64,000 nucleotides of DNA from Paenalicyclobacillus macrosporangiidus (GCF_900116805.1 NZ_FPBV01000016.1:27124-91123), one strand, 5' to 3'; counted from the first letter of the stretch, positions 25,744 through 34,075 are shown. Notes: generated by a model not told the origin, from the letters alone. Numbers and translations: made by a program.

Positions 25744-26826
25744 GTGGAGGGTCCCAACGCCTCATTTTCTGCCTCTTCCGTTTCTGCCGTTTCTTCCGCT
25801 TCGGCTGCGGCGCGGATCACCGAAGGCAAGGACGCGCGCGCGCAGGCCGTCCGCCGCTTTGCGCTGGGGGTGGCCTTCACCTTGGTCATCGCCGCCCTCG
25901 GGACCGGATTGGCGCGCCTCCCGGGGTTGAACCGGGTGGGCCCGTTGGCCTGCGCCATCGCCATCGCGGTTGCCTACCGGCAATGGGCCGGGTATCCCGA
26001 ACGCTTGCGCAGTGGGATCCAGTTCTCCGCGAAGCGGCTGCTGCGCTTCGCGATTGTGCTGTACGGGCTCAAGTTGAACATCGCCATCATCCTGCACGAC
26101 GGCTTGGGGCTCTTGATGCGCGATGTGGCGACCATCGCGTTCTCCATCGGCCTCATGGTCCTGCTGGCCAAGTGGTGGAAGGCGGACACCTCGCTCTCCC
26201 TGCTGCTCGGCGTCGGGACGGGGGTGTGCGGGGCCTCGGCCATCGCGGCGGTGTCGCCCATCCTGCGCGCCAAGGAGGAGGACACGGCCATCGCTGCCGG
26301 GATCATCGCCTTGGCGGGGACAGTGTTCGCCATCGCCTATACGCTGGTGCGGCCTTGGTTGCCTTTGACGGCCATGCAGTACGGGGTGTGGTCAGGCGTG
26401 AGCATCCACGAGGTGGCGCAGGTGGCGTTGGCCGCGGCGCCGGCGGGATCGCAGCCGTTGGCGGTGGCCTTGCTGGCCAAACTGGGCCGGGTCCTTCTCT
26501 TGATCCCGCTGGCCTTTGGCATGATGCTGTGGATGAAGTGGCGGGGCGGGCACGAAGGCCCGGTGAAGGTGGAGTTTCCGTGGTTCCTGGTGGGCTTTCT
26601 GGTGATGAGCCTGGTCGGCAGCTACCTGGTGCCGCTGTGGCACGTCCCCGCGACGTGGATGCAGGACGTCTCCACCTTCAGCAGTTTCCTGCTCACGACG
26701 GCGATGGTGGGGCTCGGACTGAACGTCAGCCTGAAGGACGTGCGCAAGAAGGCGGTACGGCCGTTTCTTGCGATGGTCGCCACGTCGGCCCTGCTGTCGG
26801 GTCTGACGCTGCTGTTCGTATGGTAG
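25744..26826 (+). CDS. YeiH/UPF0324 family membrane transporter (putative sulfate/sulfite exporter)
   Basis: About 360 residues with 10 predicted membrane helices. Family blocks include QFSAKRLLRFAIVLYGLKLN, GVGTGVCGASAIAAVSPIL, SGVSIHEVAQVALAAAPAG and TTAMVGLGLNVSLKDVR. Members are annotated as sulfonate or sulfate exporters, with limited experimental support. GTG 25744 is preferred because AAGGGGGGG lies just upstream; an earlier GTG at 25699 adds only 15 residues. Control by the divergent LysR protein through the palindrome at 25643 is likely. The last bases overlap the start of a small cysteine-rich gene. Confidence 0.88.
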   Translation: MEGPNASFSASSVSAVSSASAAARITEGKDARAQAVRRFALGVAFTLVIAALGTGLARLPGLNRVGPLACAIAIAVAYRQWAGYPERLRSGIQFSAKRLLRFAIVLYGLKLNIAIILHDGLGLLMRDVATIAFSIGLMVLLAKWWKADTSLSLLLGVGTGVCGASAIAAVSPILRAKEEDTAIAAGIIALAGTVFAIAYTLVRPWLPLTAMQYGVWSGVSIHEVAQVALAAAPAGSQPLAVALLAKLGRVLLLIPLAFGMMLWMKWRGGHEGPVKVEFPWFLVGFLVMSLVGSYLVPLWHVPATWMQDVSTFSSFLLTTAMVGLGLNVSLKDVRKKAVRPFLAMVATSALLSGLTLLFVW

Positions 26827-27011
26827 ACCAGACCCGATACCACTGCTGCGCATCGTGTGTGCACTTTCGCGCAGAGCGCAGGCCGTCGGGAGTACGGACG
26901 TTTTGCCAGCGGTTGGGGTATGACACAAAACCGGCCTACCGGTTTGACTGCTGGCGCCCAAAGGAGCGCGTCCGGCGGCGCATGGAGCGGGAACGGGAGC
27001 GCGAGCGATAG
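26820..27011 (+). CDS. Small cysteine-rich protein
   Basis: 63 residues: MVDQTRYHCCASCVHFRAER, then FCQRLGYDTKPAYRFDCW and a basic Arg/Glu tail. Four or five cysteines (CCxxC, FCxR, DCW) suggest metal binding, and I recall similar short proteins in Bacilli, but no function is known to me. ATG 26820 overlaps the last codons of yeiH in another frame (7 nt), indicating translational coupling. The tail repeats RERERER and adds little information. Confidence 0.65.
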   Translation: MVDQTRYHCCASCVHFRAERRPSGVRTFCQRLGYDTKPAYRFDCWRPKERVRRRMERERERER

Positions 27012-27047
27012 GGGGATCCACCGCCGCGCTCCCGCCGCGCCGGGGTC

Positions 27048-27794
27048 TCACAATTGGGTCAGGATCTCCGGGCCGTTGTCCGTGATGGCCAGGGTGTGCT
27101 CGTACTGGGCACTCAGGCCGCCGTCCGCGGTGCGGGCCGTCCAGCCGTCGGGATCGAGCTTCGTCTCATAGGTGCCCGTGTTAACCATGGGCTCGATGGT
27201 GAACGTCATGCCCTTGCGGATGCGTGGTCCCCGGTGCGGCGGGCCGTAGTGCAGCACCTCCGGGCTCTCGTGCATCTCTCGGCCGATGCCGTGGCCGATG
27301 TACTCCCGCACCACCGACAGGCCCTCCGATTCCACGTAGGTCTGAATGGCGTGGCCGATGTCGGAGATGTGATTCCCGGCGACCGCCACCTCGATGCCCT
27401 TGAACAGTGCGTTTTTGGTGACGGTCAACAGGTGCCGGGCTTCCTCGCTGATCTCGCCCACCGCATAGCTCCACGCCGAATCCGCGTGCAACCCCTTGTG
27501 CAACGCCACCATGTCGACGGTGATGATGTCGCCCTCCTGCAGCACGTAGTCGCCAGGAAACCCGTGGCAGATCACGTCGTTGACGGACGTGCAGGAAGCG
27601 AACGGGTACCCCCGGTAGCCCTTCTGGGCGGGTTCCATGTGGTGTCGCAGCAAAAAGGACTCTACGAACGCGTCGATGTCCTTGGTCCGGATGCCGGGGC
27701 GGATGAAATCCGCCAAAGCGGCGTGGCACTCGGCCACCACCTTACCGGCTTCTCGCATCAGGTTGATCTCATATCGGCTCTTCGTGATGATCAC
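27048..27794 (-). CDS. map: Methionine aminopeptidase, type I
   Basis: 248 residues with all metal ligands of type Ia enzymes: ITVDMVALHKGLHADSAWSY (first Asp and second Asp), GHGIGREMHESP (His), MTFTIEPMV (Glu) and SAQYEHTLAI (Glu). It removes the N-terminal formyl-free methionine from nascent proteins. GTG 27794 with GGAGG 8 nt upstream is the chosen start; more upstream starts lie in non-coding sequence. No zinc-finger SH3-binding extension is present. The gene stands alone, away from the ribosomal protein cluster where many Bacilli carry map, so it may be an additional copy. Confidence 0.95.
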   Translation of the reverse strand: MIITKSRYEINLMREAGKVVAECHAALADFIRPGIRTKDIDAFVESFLLRHHMEPAQKGYRGYPFASCTSVNDVICHGFPGDYVLQEGDIITVDMVALHKGLHADSAWSYAVGEISEEARHLLTVTKNALFKGIEVAVAGNHISDIGHAIQTYVESEGLSVVREYIGHGIGREMHESPEVLHYGPPHRGPRIRKGMTFTIEPMVNTGTYETKLDPDGWTARTADGGLSAQYEHTLAITDNGPEILTQL

Positions 27795-27977
27795 GTGAAG
27801 ACCTCCATCCGTTCCGCCCCGCGTGCGGGGATTCGTGCTTACTGTACCACAAGGCGGCCCTCCGTACGAACCGAATGGGAACCCGATCCGATTGAACCGG
27901 CGCACGGCAGCGCCTATGATGGTGACAACATGGATTACGGCCATTCGGAGAATTGCGGCCGGAAGGAGGAGATGCGT

Positions 27978-28157
27978 ATGGCGTCTGCCGTCTGCCCGCA
28001 CTGCGGGGAAACCGCGTATTCCAGCGCGGAGTTCGTCGAACCGTGGACCTGTCCGACCTGCAAGCAGGTGGTGGTCCCGGAGCTGACCCCGGAGGACAGG
28101 GAGCGCGTGGGAGAGACCGTGATTGAAAAATACAGCCGTTTCTGGTCACCGGAGTGA
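27978..28157 (+). CDS. Small zinc-ribbon protein
   Basis: 59 residues with two Cys pairs, CPHCG and CPTCK, spaced 19 residues apart, predicting one zinc ribbon, followed by an acidic helix PEDRERVGETVIEKYSRFW. ATG 27978 is favoured because AGGAGG stands 8 nt upstream; the ATG at 27972 would be too close. It overlaps the end of the convergent P-loop gene by 12 bp. Function unknown. Confidence 0.65.
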   Translation: MASAVCPHCGETAYSSAEFVEPWTCPTCKQVVVPELTPEDRERVGETVIEKYSRFWSPE

Positions 28158-29054
28158 CGCGGCGGGCCCGCTGCGGGCCGCGGATGTCCGGTCTTCCTCA
28201 GGGACGCCCGCCGTGTGCGCGTCCGGGGATCCGGTTTCCTGCGCCGCCCCCGGCGGATGCACGGAGTCGACATGCAGGATCAGTTCCGGGTCCGAGAAAC
28301 CGAGGTTATCCTCGAGATAGGTCCGGATGTCCCGAAGCAGGCGGCGGGCCGCACCCGGGATGTCCGGCTGCCACATGGCCCGGACGTGCACGTGCACCGT
28401 CACCTGGTCCTCGAGGCGCGTGCGGACGGTCCGGACGGAGAACGGATGCCCCTCTTGGCGCGCGAGCTGTATGACCACGTCGCGCACCACCCGCGGGTGG
28501 ATGTAGATGGCGCCCCCCGAGAACGCGGCGTTGACGACGGTCACGGGCGTGGGGCCGGTCGCCGGTGTGCGCGGGGTGTGCAGGCGGTACCGCAGCCGGC
28601 GCAGGAATTGTTGAAACCGCGGGATCTCCAGTTGCGCGGGGGTGACGGGAATGGCATGCATGCCGAGCCTGCGCAGATTGGCGGCCAGGTCCCGGTGGCG
28701 CAGCTCCGCGACGGTCTCGATGGGGATGAAGGTGATGGGCCCTTCCAGCCCGAGTTGGCGGCAGATGGTCTCCACCATCCGGGTGGAGGTGCCGAGCACC
28801 AGGACCGTGTTCGGCGCCAATTGCCGGATCCTCTCCGCCACCTGCCTCCGGTGCTCCTCGTCCGTGAATATGGCGCGCTTGACCGCCGCAATCCGGTTGG
28901 GTTCGAACTTGGCCGAAAAACCAGCCGCGACCCGTCCGCCGTGGATGAGCAGGCCGTCGTCGATGATGATCTGAGCCCCCACCTGCCGGGCCACGCGTTC
29001 TGCACGGTGGCTCTTGCCCGTGCCGCTCGGTCCCACCAAGCCGTAGATCTGCAT
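28146..29054 (-). CDS. P-loop NTPase fused to an Asp23/Gls24-like domain
   Basis: 302 residues. The N-terminal part (about 1-165) is a compact P-loop domain with Walker A GPSGTGKS at 8-15, IIIDDGLLIHGGRV at about 29-42 and NTVLVLGTST at about 82-90, a possible second nucleotide strand. The C-terminal part (about 183-264) matches the Asp23 envelope-stress fold: AIYIHPRVVRDVVIQLAR, DQVTVHVHVRAMWQPDIPG and ARRLLRDIRTYLEDNLG. The last 35 residues are disordered. Asp23 proteins act at the Gram-positive membrane, so a nucleotide-dependent envelope role is possible; I know of no characterised homologue. ATG 29054 starts with MQIYGLVG after GGGGGAA. Confidence 0.75.
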   Translation of the reverse strand: MQIYGLVGPSGTGKSHRAERVARQVGAQIIIDDGLLIHGGRVAAGFSAKFEPNRIAAVKRAIFTDEEHRRQVAERIRQLAPNTVLVLGTSTRMVETICRQLGLEGPITFIPIETVAELRHRDLAANLRRLGMHAIPVTPAQLEIPRFQQFLRRLRYRLHTPRTPATGPTPVTVVNAAFSGGAIYIHPRVVRDVVIQLARQEGHPFSVRTVRTRLEDQVTVHVHVRAMWQPDIPGAARRLLRDIRTYLEDNLGFSDPELILHVDSVHPPGAAQETGSPDAHTAGVPEEDRTSAARSGPAASLR

Positions 29055-29151
29055 GTCCGGTTCCCCCTTGTGGCCGCAAGCCGCCCGTCGTATGGTAGAC
29101 TGATCTCAATCTTACACGATTGTCCGCCTGTGCGGACGAGGAGCGTCGCAG

Positions 29152-29859
29152 ATGTTGGACAACCATTTTTGGCCGATGCTGGGCGCCTCATCTTCTGAGT
29201 TTGGGAAATCTTTGCCGCAGCAAATTGCCGACTACATCGCCACCGAGATCCTGCAGGGCCGTTTCCGCCCGGGCGAGCGGTTGAAGGAAGAGGACTTGGC
29301 CGCCAAGTTCCAGACCAGCCGCGCGCCGGTGCGGGAGGCGCTGTACCTGCTGCAGATTGACGGGCTGGTGGAGCGCCAGCCCCGCCGGGGCACCGTGGTG
29401 AAGGCGTACACCGAAAAGGAGATCCGCGAGCTGTACGAGGTGCGCCAGGGGTTGGAGCAGATTGCCGTGGAGCGGCTCCGGCACGCCTGGAGCCGGCGTG
29501 CGGCGGAGCGGTTTCACGCCGTACTCGCGGATATGGAACAAGCGCTGGCCGAATCGGACGCGGAGGCGTACGCGGAGTTCAACGAGGCCTTTCACGAATT
29601 GATTTTCGATCTCGCCGGCAACGAAGTCCTGCTGCGCCTCTACCGCCAACTGCAGAACCTGCTGCGCCTGCTGCTGCGCCTCTCGACGCAGGAGGCGGCT
29701 CAGATGCGGGCTTCCTACGAGGAGCACCGGGCCATCGTGGCGGCTTTGGAGCGCGGGGATTTTGAAGAAGCCAAGCGGGTCCTGGCGCAGAATGTCGATC
29801 ACGGGCTCCACCGTGCCCTCGGCACGCGCGCGGAGGTGCCCCCGGGCACTCGAACATGA
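29152..29859 (+). CDS. GntR-family regulator (FadR subfamily)
   Basis: 235 residues: an N-terminal winged HTH (LPQQIADYIATEILQGRF, RLKEEDLAAKFQTSRAPVRE) and an FCD-type helical effector domain with the metal-binding Asp/His set in EAFHELIFDLAGN and YEEHRAIVAALE. FadR-subfamily FCD proteins usually sense carboxylic acids or acyl-CoA. Immediately downstream lies a promoter with palindromes and then the enoyl-CoA hydratase and CoA-transferase genes, its probable targets. A hairpin GTCCGC-CTGT-GCGGAC at 29122-29137 sits just before its own ribosome site GAGGAG and may be an autoregulatory element. Confidence 0.92.
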   Translation: MLDNHFWPMLGASSSEFGKSLPQQIADYIATEILQGRFRPGERLKEEDLAAKFQTSRAPVREALYLLQIDGLVERQPRRGTVVKAYTEKEIRELYEVRQGLEQIAVERLRHAWSRRAAERFHAVLADMEQALAESDAEAYAEFNEAFHELIFDLAGNEVLLRLYRQLQNLLRLLLRLSTQEAAQMRASYEEHRAIVAALERGDFEEAKRVLAQNVDHGLHRALGTRAEVPPGTRT

Positions 29860-29930
29860 TTGACGAAAGGGCGGTCATTCCGAAATAATAGGAATGAACC
29901 GTCGGTTCGTCGAATGGATTGTCGACAATC
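29860..29930 (+). promoter_or_regulatory. Promoter and palindromic operators of the CoA-metabolism operon
   Basis: TTGACG 29860-29865 begins at the end of the gntR stop, with 18 bp to AATAAT 29884-29889. CATTCC-N9-GGAATG (29876-29896) overlaps the -10 box. A perfect 14-bp palindrome GATTGTCGACAATC (29917-29930) lies about 27 bp past it, well placed for repression by the GntR protein. Confidence 0.75.
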
Positions 29931-29955
29931 GACAAATCGAGAGAGGGTGGGTCGC

Positions 29956-30720
29956 GTGCGGGTCACGGTCCAGCGATTCGAGCAGTTCGGCAGCATGCGG
30001 TTTCAGTTGACCGGTCCGGTCGGGATCATCACCATCAACCGGCCGCGCCAGCGCAACGCGTTGACGCGCGGGATGTGGGAGACGTTGGCGCAGTGGTGCG
30101 AGCACCTGCCGCAGAAGACGAAGGTGCTCATCCTGCGCGGCGGCGGCCGGGATTTCACCGCTGGCAGCGATATCAAAGAATTTGCGAGGCTGACGGTCGA
30201 CGAGGCGGACGACGCCTTCGAGACCATGGAGCGGGCCATCGCCGCGATGGAGCGGGTGCAGGTCCCGACCATCGCGTCCATCAACGGGCCTGCCTACGGG
30301 GCGGGATTCGTCCTGGCGCTGGCGTGCGATTTGCGCATCGGGTCTCCCCTGGCCCGTTTCGGCATGCCCGTGGGCAAGCTGGGCATCACCCTGCAGACGC
30401 CGTTTGTCCGCCGGCTCATCGCCATCCTCGGGCCGAGCCGCACGAAGGAGTTGGTGTATACCGCGCGATCGTACTCGGCCGAGGAGGCGCTGGCGCTGGG
30501 CCTGTTGAATCAGTTGGTGCCGGAGGAGGAACTGGACGAGCGCACGCTCGATCTCGCCAAGTCCATCCTCCAGCAGTCGCGCGCCTCTCTCTTCGCGGTT
30601 AAAGACAGCGTTCATCGGGTGCTGGCCGGCGAGGCGGAGCGGGAGCGGCACTGGGTGGACCGGCGGGACTTCGTCGAAGGGGTGCGCGCGTTCACGGAGA
30701 AACGTCCCGCCCGCTTCTGA
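29956..30720 (+). CDS. Enoyl-CoA hydratase/isomerase family protein
   Basis: 254 residues with the crotonase fold: GIITINRPRQRNALTRGMWE, FTAGSDIKEFARL (oxyanion hole 1), INGPAYGAGFVLALACDLRI (oxyanion hole 2), and FGMPVGKLGI. At the usual Glu positions of hydratases the sequence reads VGKLGITLQTPFVRR, so catalysis may be isomerase-like or unusual. GTG 29956 follows GAGAGGG. It is first in a two-gene operon with a CoA-transferase and sits behind the GntR operators. Substrate probably a short- or medium-chain acyl-CoA; exact identity cannot be told. Confidence 0.88.
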   Translation: MRVTVQRFEQFGSMRFQLTGPVGIITINRPRQRNALTRGMWETLAQWCEHLPQKTKVLILRGGGRDFTAGSDIKEFARLTVDEADDAFETMERAIAAMERVQVPTIASINGPAYGAGFVLALACDLRIGSPLARFGMPVGKLGITLQTPFVRRLIAILGPSRTKELVYTARSYSAEEALALGLLNQLVPEEELDERTLDLAKSILQQSRASLFAVKDSVHRVLAGEAERERHWVDRRDFVEGVRAFTEKRPARF

Positions 30721-30790
30721 CGGGCGCGGTTCTGGCTCGCCGCGGCTTCGGTGCGGCGGCAATCGGCGACATACGGAGGGAGAGAAACCG

Positions 30791-31981
30791 GTGGGCTATC
30801 TCAGCGACATCACCATCATCGACCTGACGCGTATTTTGAGCGGCCCGTTCTGCACGATGTACTTCGCCGACATGGGGGCGAACGTCATCAAGGTCGAGCC
30901 GCCCGGCGGGGACGACACCCGCACCTGGGGGCCGCCGTTCATCGAGGGCGAGAGCGCCTACTTTCTCAGCATCAACCGCAACAAACGGAGCATCGTGTTG
31001 GACCTCAAGAGCGACCAGGGCAAATCCGTCCTGCGCCGCCTCATCGCCAAGGCGGACGTGGTGGTCGAGAACTTCCGCCCGGGGACCTTGGAGCGGCTGG
31101 GCTTCGGGTTTGAGGAGCTCAAGCGCATCAACCCGCGCATCATCCTCGCGTCCATCTCGGGATTCGGGCAGACGGGGCGTTACCGGGACGAACCCGGGTA
31201 CGACGTGATTGCCCAGGGGATGGGCGGCCTGATGTCGGTCACCGGGGAGCCGGACGGCCCGCCGGTGAAGCCGGGCTTCTCGCTGGCCGACGTCGGGGCC
31301 GGCATGTGGGCCATCATCGGCATCCTGACGGCGCTGCATCACCGCGACAGGACCGGGGAGCCGCAGTGGGTGGACGCGTCGCTGCTGGAGACGATGATCT
31401 CGATGCAGACCTACATCGCGGGCAACTTCTTCGCCAGCGGCAAGAACCCGCGCCCAATGGGCAGCGCGCACCCGAACATCTGCCCGTATCAGGCGTTCCC
31501 GGCCAGCGACGGGTACTTCAACCTGGCCGTCGGGAACGACAAGATGTGGCGCCAGTGCTGTGAGGCCATCGGGGAGCCGCAGTGGGCGGAGGACGAACGA
31601 TTCCGGACCAACCCGGACCGGGTGATGAACCGCGACGTGCTGATTCCGATGCTCGAGGAGAAGTTCCGCCAGCGGACGGTGCGCGAGTGGGTGGATCTCT
31701 TCCGCAGCATCCGGATTCCGTGCGGCCCCATCTACCGCCTGTCGGAGCTGTACGACGATCCGTACGTGATGGAGCGGGAGATGGTCACGACGGTGGAGCA
31801 CCCGACGGCGGGCACGGTCAAGACGGTCGGCGTGCCGGTCAAGTTCCATCACGGCGAAGGGGGCGTCCGTCCGTTTGCGGCGCCGCCTCTGCTCGGCCAG
31901 CATACGGAGGAGGTTTTGCGCGAGTTCGGCATCCCGGAGGAGGAGATCCGGGCGGTCGCCGGCGAAAAGCCTGGGAACTGA
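30791..31981 (+). CDS. Class III CoA-transferase (CaiB/BaiF family)
   Basis: 396 residues. LTRILSGPFCTMYFADMGAN, VIKVEPPGGDDTR, KADVVVENFRPGTLERLGFG and ISGFGQTGRYRDEPGYDVIA are the family fingerprints; the catalytic Asp corresponds to the DVIAQ position. It transfers CoA between carboxylic acids, probably making the acyl-CoA for the upstream hydratase. GTG 30791 follows GGAGGGAGAG. The gene ends the operon 10 bp before a strong terminator. Candidate substrates include carnitine-, formyl- or succinyl-type acids; nothing in the sequence decides. Confidence 0.92.
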   Translation: MGYLSDITIIDLTRILSGPFCTMYFADMGANVIKVEPPGGDDTRTWGPPFIEGESAYFLSINRNKRSIVLDLKSDQGKSVLRRLIAKADVVVENFRPGTLERLGFGFEELKRINPRIILASISGFGQTGRYRDEPGYDVIAQGMGGLMSVTGEPDGPPVKPGFSLADVGAGMWAIIGILTALHHRDRTGEPQWVDASLLETMISMQTYIAGNFFASGKNPRPMGSAHPNICPYQAFPASDGYFNLAVGNDKMWRQCCEAIGEPQWAEDERFRTNPDRVMNRDVLIPMLEEKFRQRTVREWVDLFRSIRIPCGPIYRLSELYDDPYVMEREMVTTVEHPTAGTVKTVGVPVKFHHGEGGVRPFAAPPLLGQHTEEVLREFGIPEEEIRAVAGEKPGN

Positions 31982-31990
31982 TTGGGATTG

Positions 31991-32015
31991 GGCCACCCCC
32001 TGGGGTGGCCTTTTT
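31991..32015 (+). terminator. Terminator of the CoA-metabolism operon
   Basis: GGCCACCCC and GGGGTGGCC arms with a CT loop, directly followed by TTTTT. Confidence 0.95.
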
Positions 32016-32087
32016 GCGCCCGGCGATGTGTGGAAACCGCCGGACGGAGGAAAACTGGAAAGCAGTGCAACAAATGCCGGTGACCGG

Positions 32088-32285
32088 TCACGTCTGCGGC
32101 GCATACAATCCGTCACTGAGCAGGAACACCGCTCCGATGCAGGCGCCCGCCAGCAGCCAGCCGAGGCGGGCCCGGCGTGTCATGGGCTGCCTGCGCCCGG
32201 GGAGGGTGGCGGCGAATGCGGTGACCACCACTGCGGACAGCGGGATGAACGACAGGCGGATGAGCAGATGGACCAGGTTGTGCAA
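32088..32285 (-). CDS. Small two-helix membrane protein, DUF1146-like
   Basis: About 65 residues with two hydrophobic segments (LVHLLIRLSFIPLSAVVV and LGWLLAGACIGAVFLL) joined by a basic loop. The pattern fits the YwzB/DUF1146 family of small Bacilli membrane proteins of unknown function. TTG 32285 is favoured because GGGAGG lies 9 nt upstream; an ATG eight codons earlier (32309) lacks a clear ribosome site. It is divergent from the DUF190 gene. Confidence 0.55.
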   Translation of the reverse strand: MHNLVHLLIRLSFIPLSAVVVTAFAATLPGRRQPMTRRARLGWLLAGACIGAVFLLSDGLYAPQT

Positions 32286-32410
32286 CGGCGAGCCCTCCCT
32301 CGATGGCATACGGGTGGCCGGCCTGGGTGGGCCTGCCGTGACCTATTGTGCCACAGTTGCGCATACGTTTCAGCAAGGGTGCGCACGCGTTGGAGAAGGG
32401 GAGTCCTCGC

Positions 32411-33262
32411 ATGGGGGAGTATGAGGCGCAGCAGTGGACGGTGCTCAACGTCGGTCTGTGGAACGGCGCCATCACCGGCGCCCGCGGGCGGCTGCTGTAC
32501 CGGGCAATCCTGCGCAGCGCTCTGGATGCCGGGATCCGGGGCGGCACCGCTTGGGTCGGCATCGAGGGCGGCCATGGCCGGGGGGCGTTTCGCAGCGTGG
32601 AGAGTGAGGTGGCGTCCAACGAATTGCCCGTCATGTTGGCGTTTGTCGATCACGCTTCGCCCATCGCCGGCTGGTTGCCGGAACTGCGGACGTTGGTGGA
32701 CGCCCATGGCCTCGTGGTGAGCGACGAGGCATCGGTGTGGTTGAGGATGCTCGGGAGCGGTGGACGGGCTGGCCCACCGGGCATCCGGGCGAGTGGTGCG
32801 CCGCAATGTCCGTCCCGCGACGCGTCCCGGGATGCCCTGGGACCGGCTGGCGATGGGACCCGCGGCGCGCCGGGCGGTAAAGATGCTGGCGGTGAGGACG
32901 TACCGTCCCGCGGTTTCGGCGGCCGTGCATCGCCCGGCGACGGGGCGGAGCAAGGGCTGATGGTGCAGGTCTACACCGTGGAAGGAAGGACGCTTCAGGG
33001 CAAGCCGGTGTATCAGGCCGTGGCGGAGTTCTTGCGCAAGCGGGGCGTGCTCTGGGTGTCCACCACGCGCGGCCTGACGGGGTTCGGCGAGCAGCGACGC
33101 GTCCATGAACCGCAGTGGTTGCTGCGCGCGCACGACGCCCCGGTGATGGTGACCGCACTGGATCGCCAGGACCGGCTCGAATCCCATCTGCCGGCGCTGG
33201 TTCAGTTTGTCGGTCACGAGGGGTTGGTCGTCAGCCGCCGCGTGCGCTGGCACCACCCCTGA
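32411..33262 (+). CDS. Tandem DUF190 (PII-like) protein
   Basis: 283 residues with two DUF190 domains: the first at about 10-112 (GARGRLLYRAILRSALDAG, ELPVMLAFVDH, HGLVVSDEASVWL), the second at about 182-280 (GKPVYQAVAEFLRKRGVLWV, RGLTGFGEQR, HEGLVVSRRV). A roughly 65-residue Gly/Ala/Pro/Asp-rich linker joins them. DUF190 proteins are normally single domains of about 100 residues with a ferredoxin-like PII fold, often beside the fluoride channel gene crcB. No crcB is present here. The first domain lacks the RG-x-x-GFG loop in its standard form (EGGHGRGAF). ATG 32411 has AGAAGGGGAG. A small-ligand sensory role is inference. Confidence 0.82.
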   Translation: MGEYEAQQWTVLNVGLWNGAITGARGRLLYRAILRSALDAGIRGGTAWVGIEGGHGRGAFRSVESEVASNELPVMLAFVDHASPIAGWLPELRTLVDAHGLVVSDEASVWLRMLGSGGRAGPPGIRASGAPQCPSRDASRDALGPAGDGTRGAPGGKDAGGEDVPSRGFGGRASPGDGAEQGLMVQVYTVEGRTLQGKPVYQAVAEFLRKRGVLWVSTTRGLTGFGEQRRVHEPQWLLRAHDAPVMVTALDRQDRLESHLPALVQFVGHEGLVVSRRVRWHHP

Positions 33263-33337
33263 CCCTCGTTCCGACCGAAGCCGGCGACGGGTGGCGCGAA
33301 CCGGAGCGGGAGGAGTCGGTTGAAACGCCCTCCGCCA

Positions 33338-34075
33338 TCAGGAAGAAAGGTGCAAGCCGGCGCGCTCTTCCCACCGCGAGAAGTAGAGATAGCGCGCGGC
33401 CACCATGTGCAGGACCCAGGCCATGAAGACGCTGTACACCACCCCGAGGGCGAGGAGCCCCCAGCCCGGCAGTTGGGCGGAGATCGCCAGGCAGGCCCCG
33501 GTCGACGCGGCCATCACGGCGCCGAACGGGAGCATCGGCGCGAAGCCGTGGAGCAGGGCCTCCGCTGCCGAACGGATGGCCTCCCGCATCGCCGGTTCGC
33601 ACACCAGCGCCACGTCTCCAAACAGGAATACGAACCGCGCGAGCAGAACCCCTACAGACAGGAGCGTGGCCAGAGCCGGCAGCGCCTGGGCGATGCCCAC
33701 CGCGGTGAGGCCGAGGGCGGTCCACAGCAGGTTCCACGTCAACAGGCGCCAGAAACTCCGGGCGGCGTCGGCCAAAAACGTGGACAAGCCAGCCGGCTGT
33801 CCAGTGTCAACGCGCACCAGCACCCCGTAAAATCCGCCGGTGAGAAAGACCTGCACGAGCAGCACCAAAAGCGGAAAGACCCAGTGCACGCCCGTCGCGG
33901 GATGGATGAAGTTCCAGAGGCTCGGGAAGCCCGTCGGCAGGGTGAGCAGCTGCAGGCGTCCACCCGGTGCGCTCAAGCCCACGTGGGCCCACCGGAGACA
34001 CACCCAGGAGACGGCGCTGAATGCAGCGGCGAGCGCCGCGAGGCTGAGAAACGCGCGCCAGAAACGCTGGACCAC
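33338..34075 (-). CDS. Integral membrane protein of unknown function
   Basis: 245 residues with about six hydrophobic helices and no motif I recognise. The opening MVQRFWRAFLSLAALAAAF is signal-anchor-like, and the last helix is followed by YLYFSRWEERA. Overall shape (six helices, about 240 residues, no charged catalytic loop) resembles permease-like DUF proteins of Bacilli. Start ATG 34075 has only a weak ribosome site. It lies between the DUF190 gene (convergent) and acpS (divergent), with no visible operon partner. Confidence 0.65.
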   Translation of the reverse strand: MVQRFWRAFLSLAALAAAFSAVSWVCLRWAHVGLSAPGGRLQLLTLPTGFPSLWNFIHPATGVHWVFPLLVLLVQVFLTGGFYGVLVRVDTGQPAGLSTFLADAARSFWRLLTWNLLWTALGLTAVGIAQALPALATLLSVGVLLARFVFLFGDVALVCEPAMREAIRSAAEALLHGFAPMLPFGAVMAASTGACLAISAQLPGWGLLALGVVYSVFMAWVLHMVAARYLYFSRWEERAGLHLSS

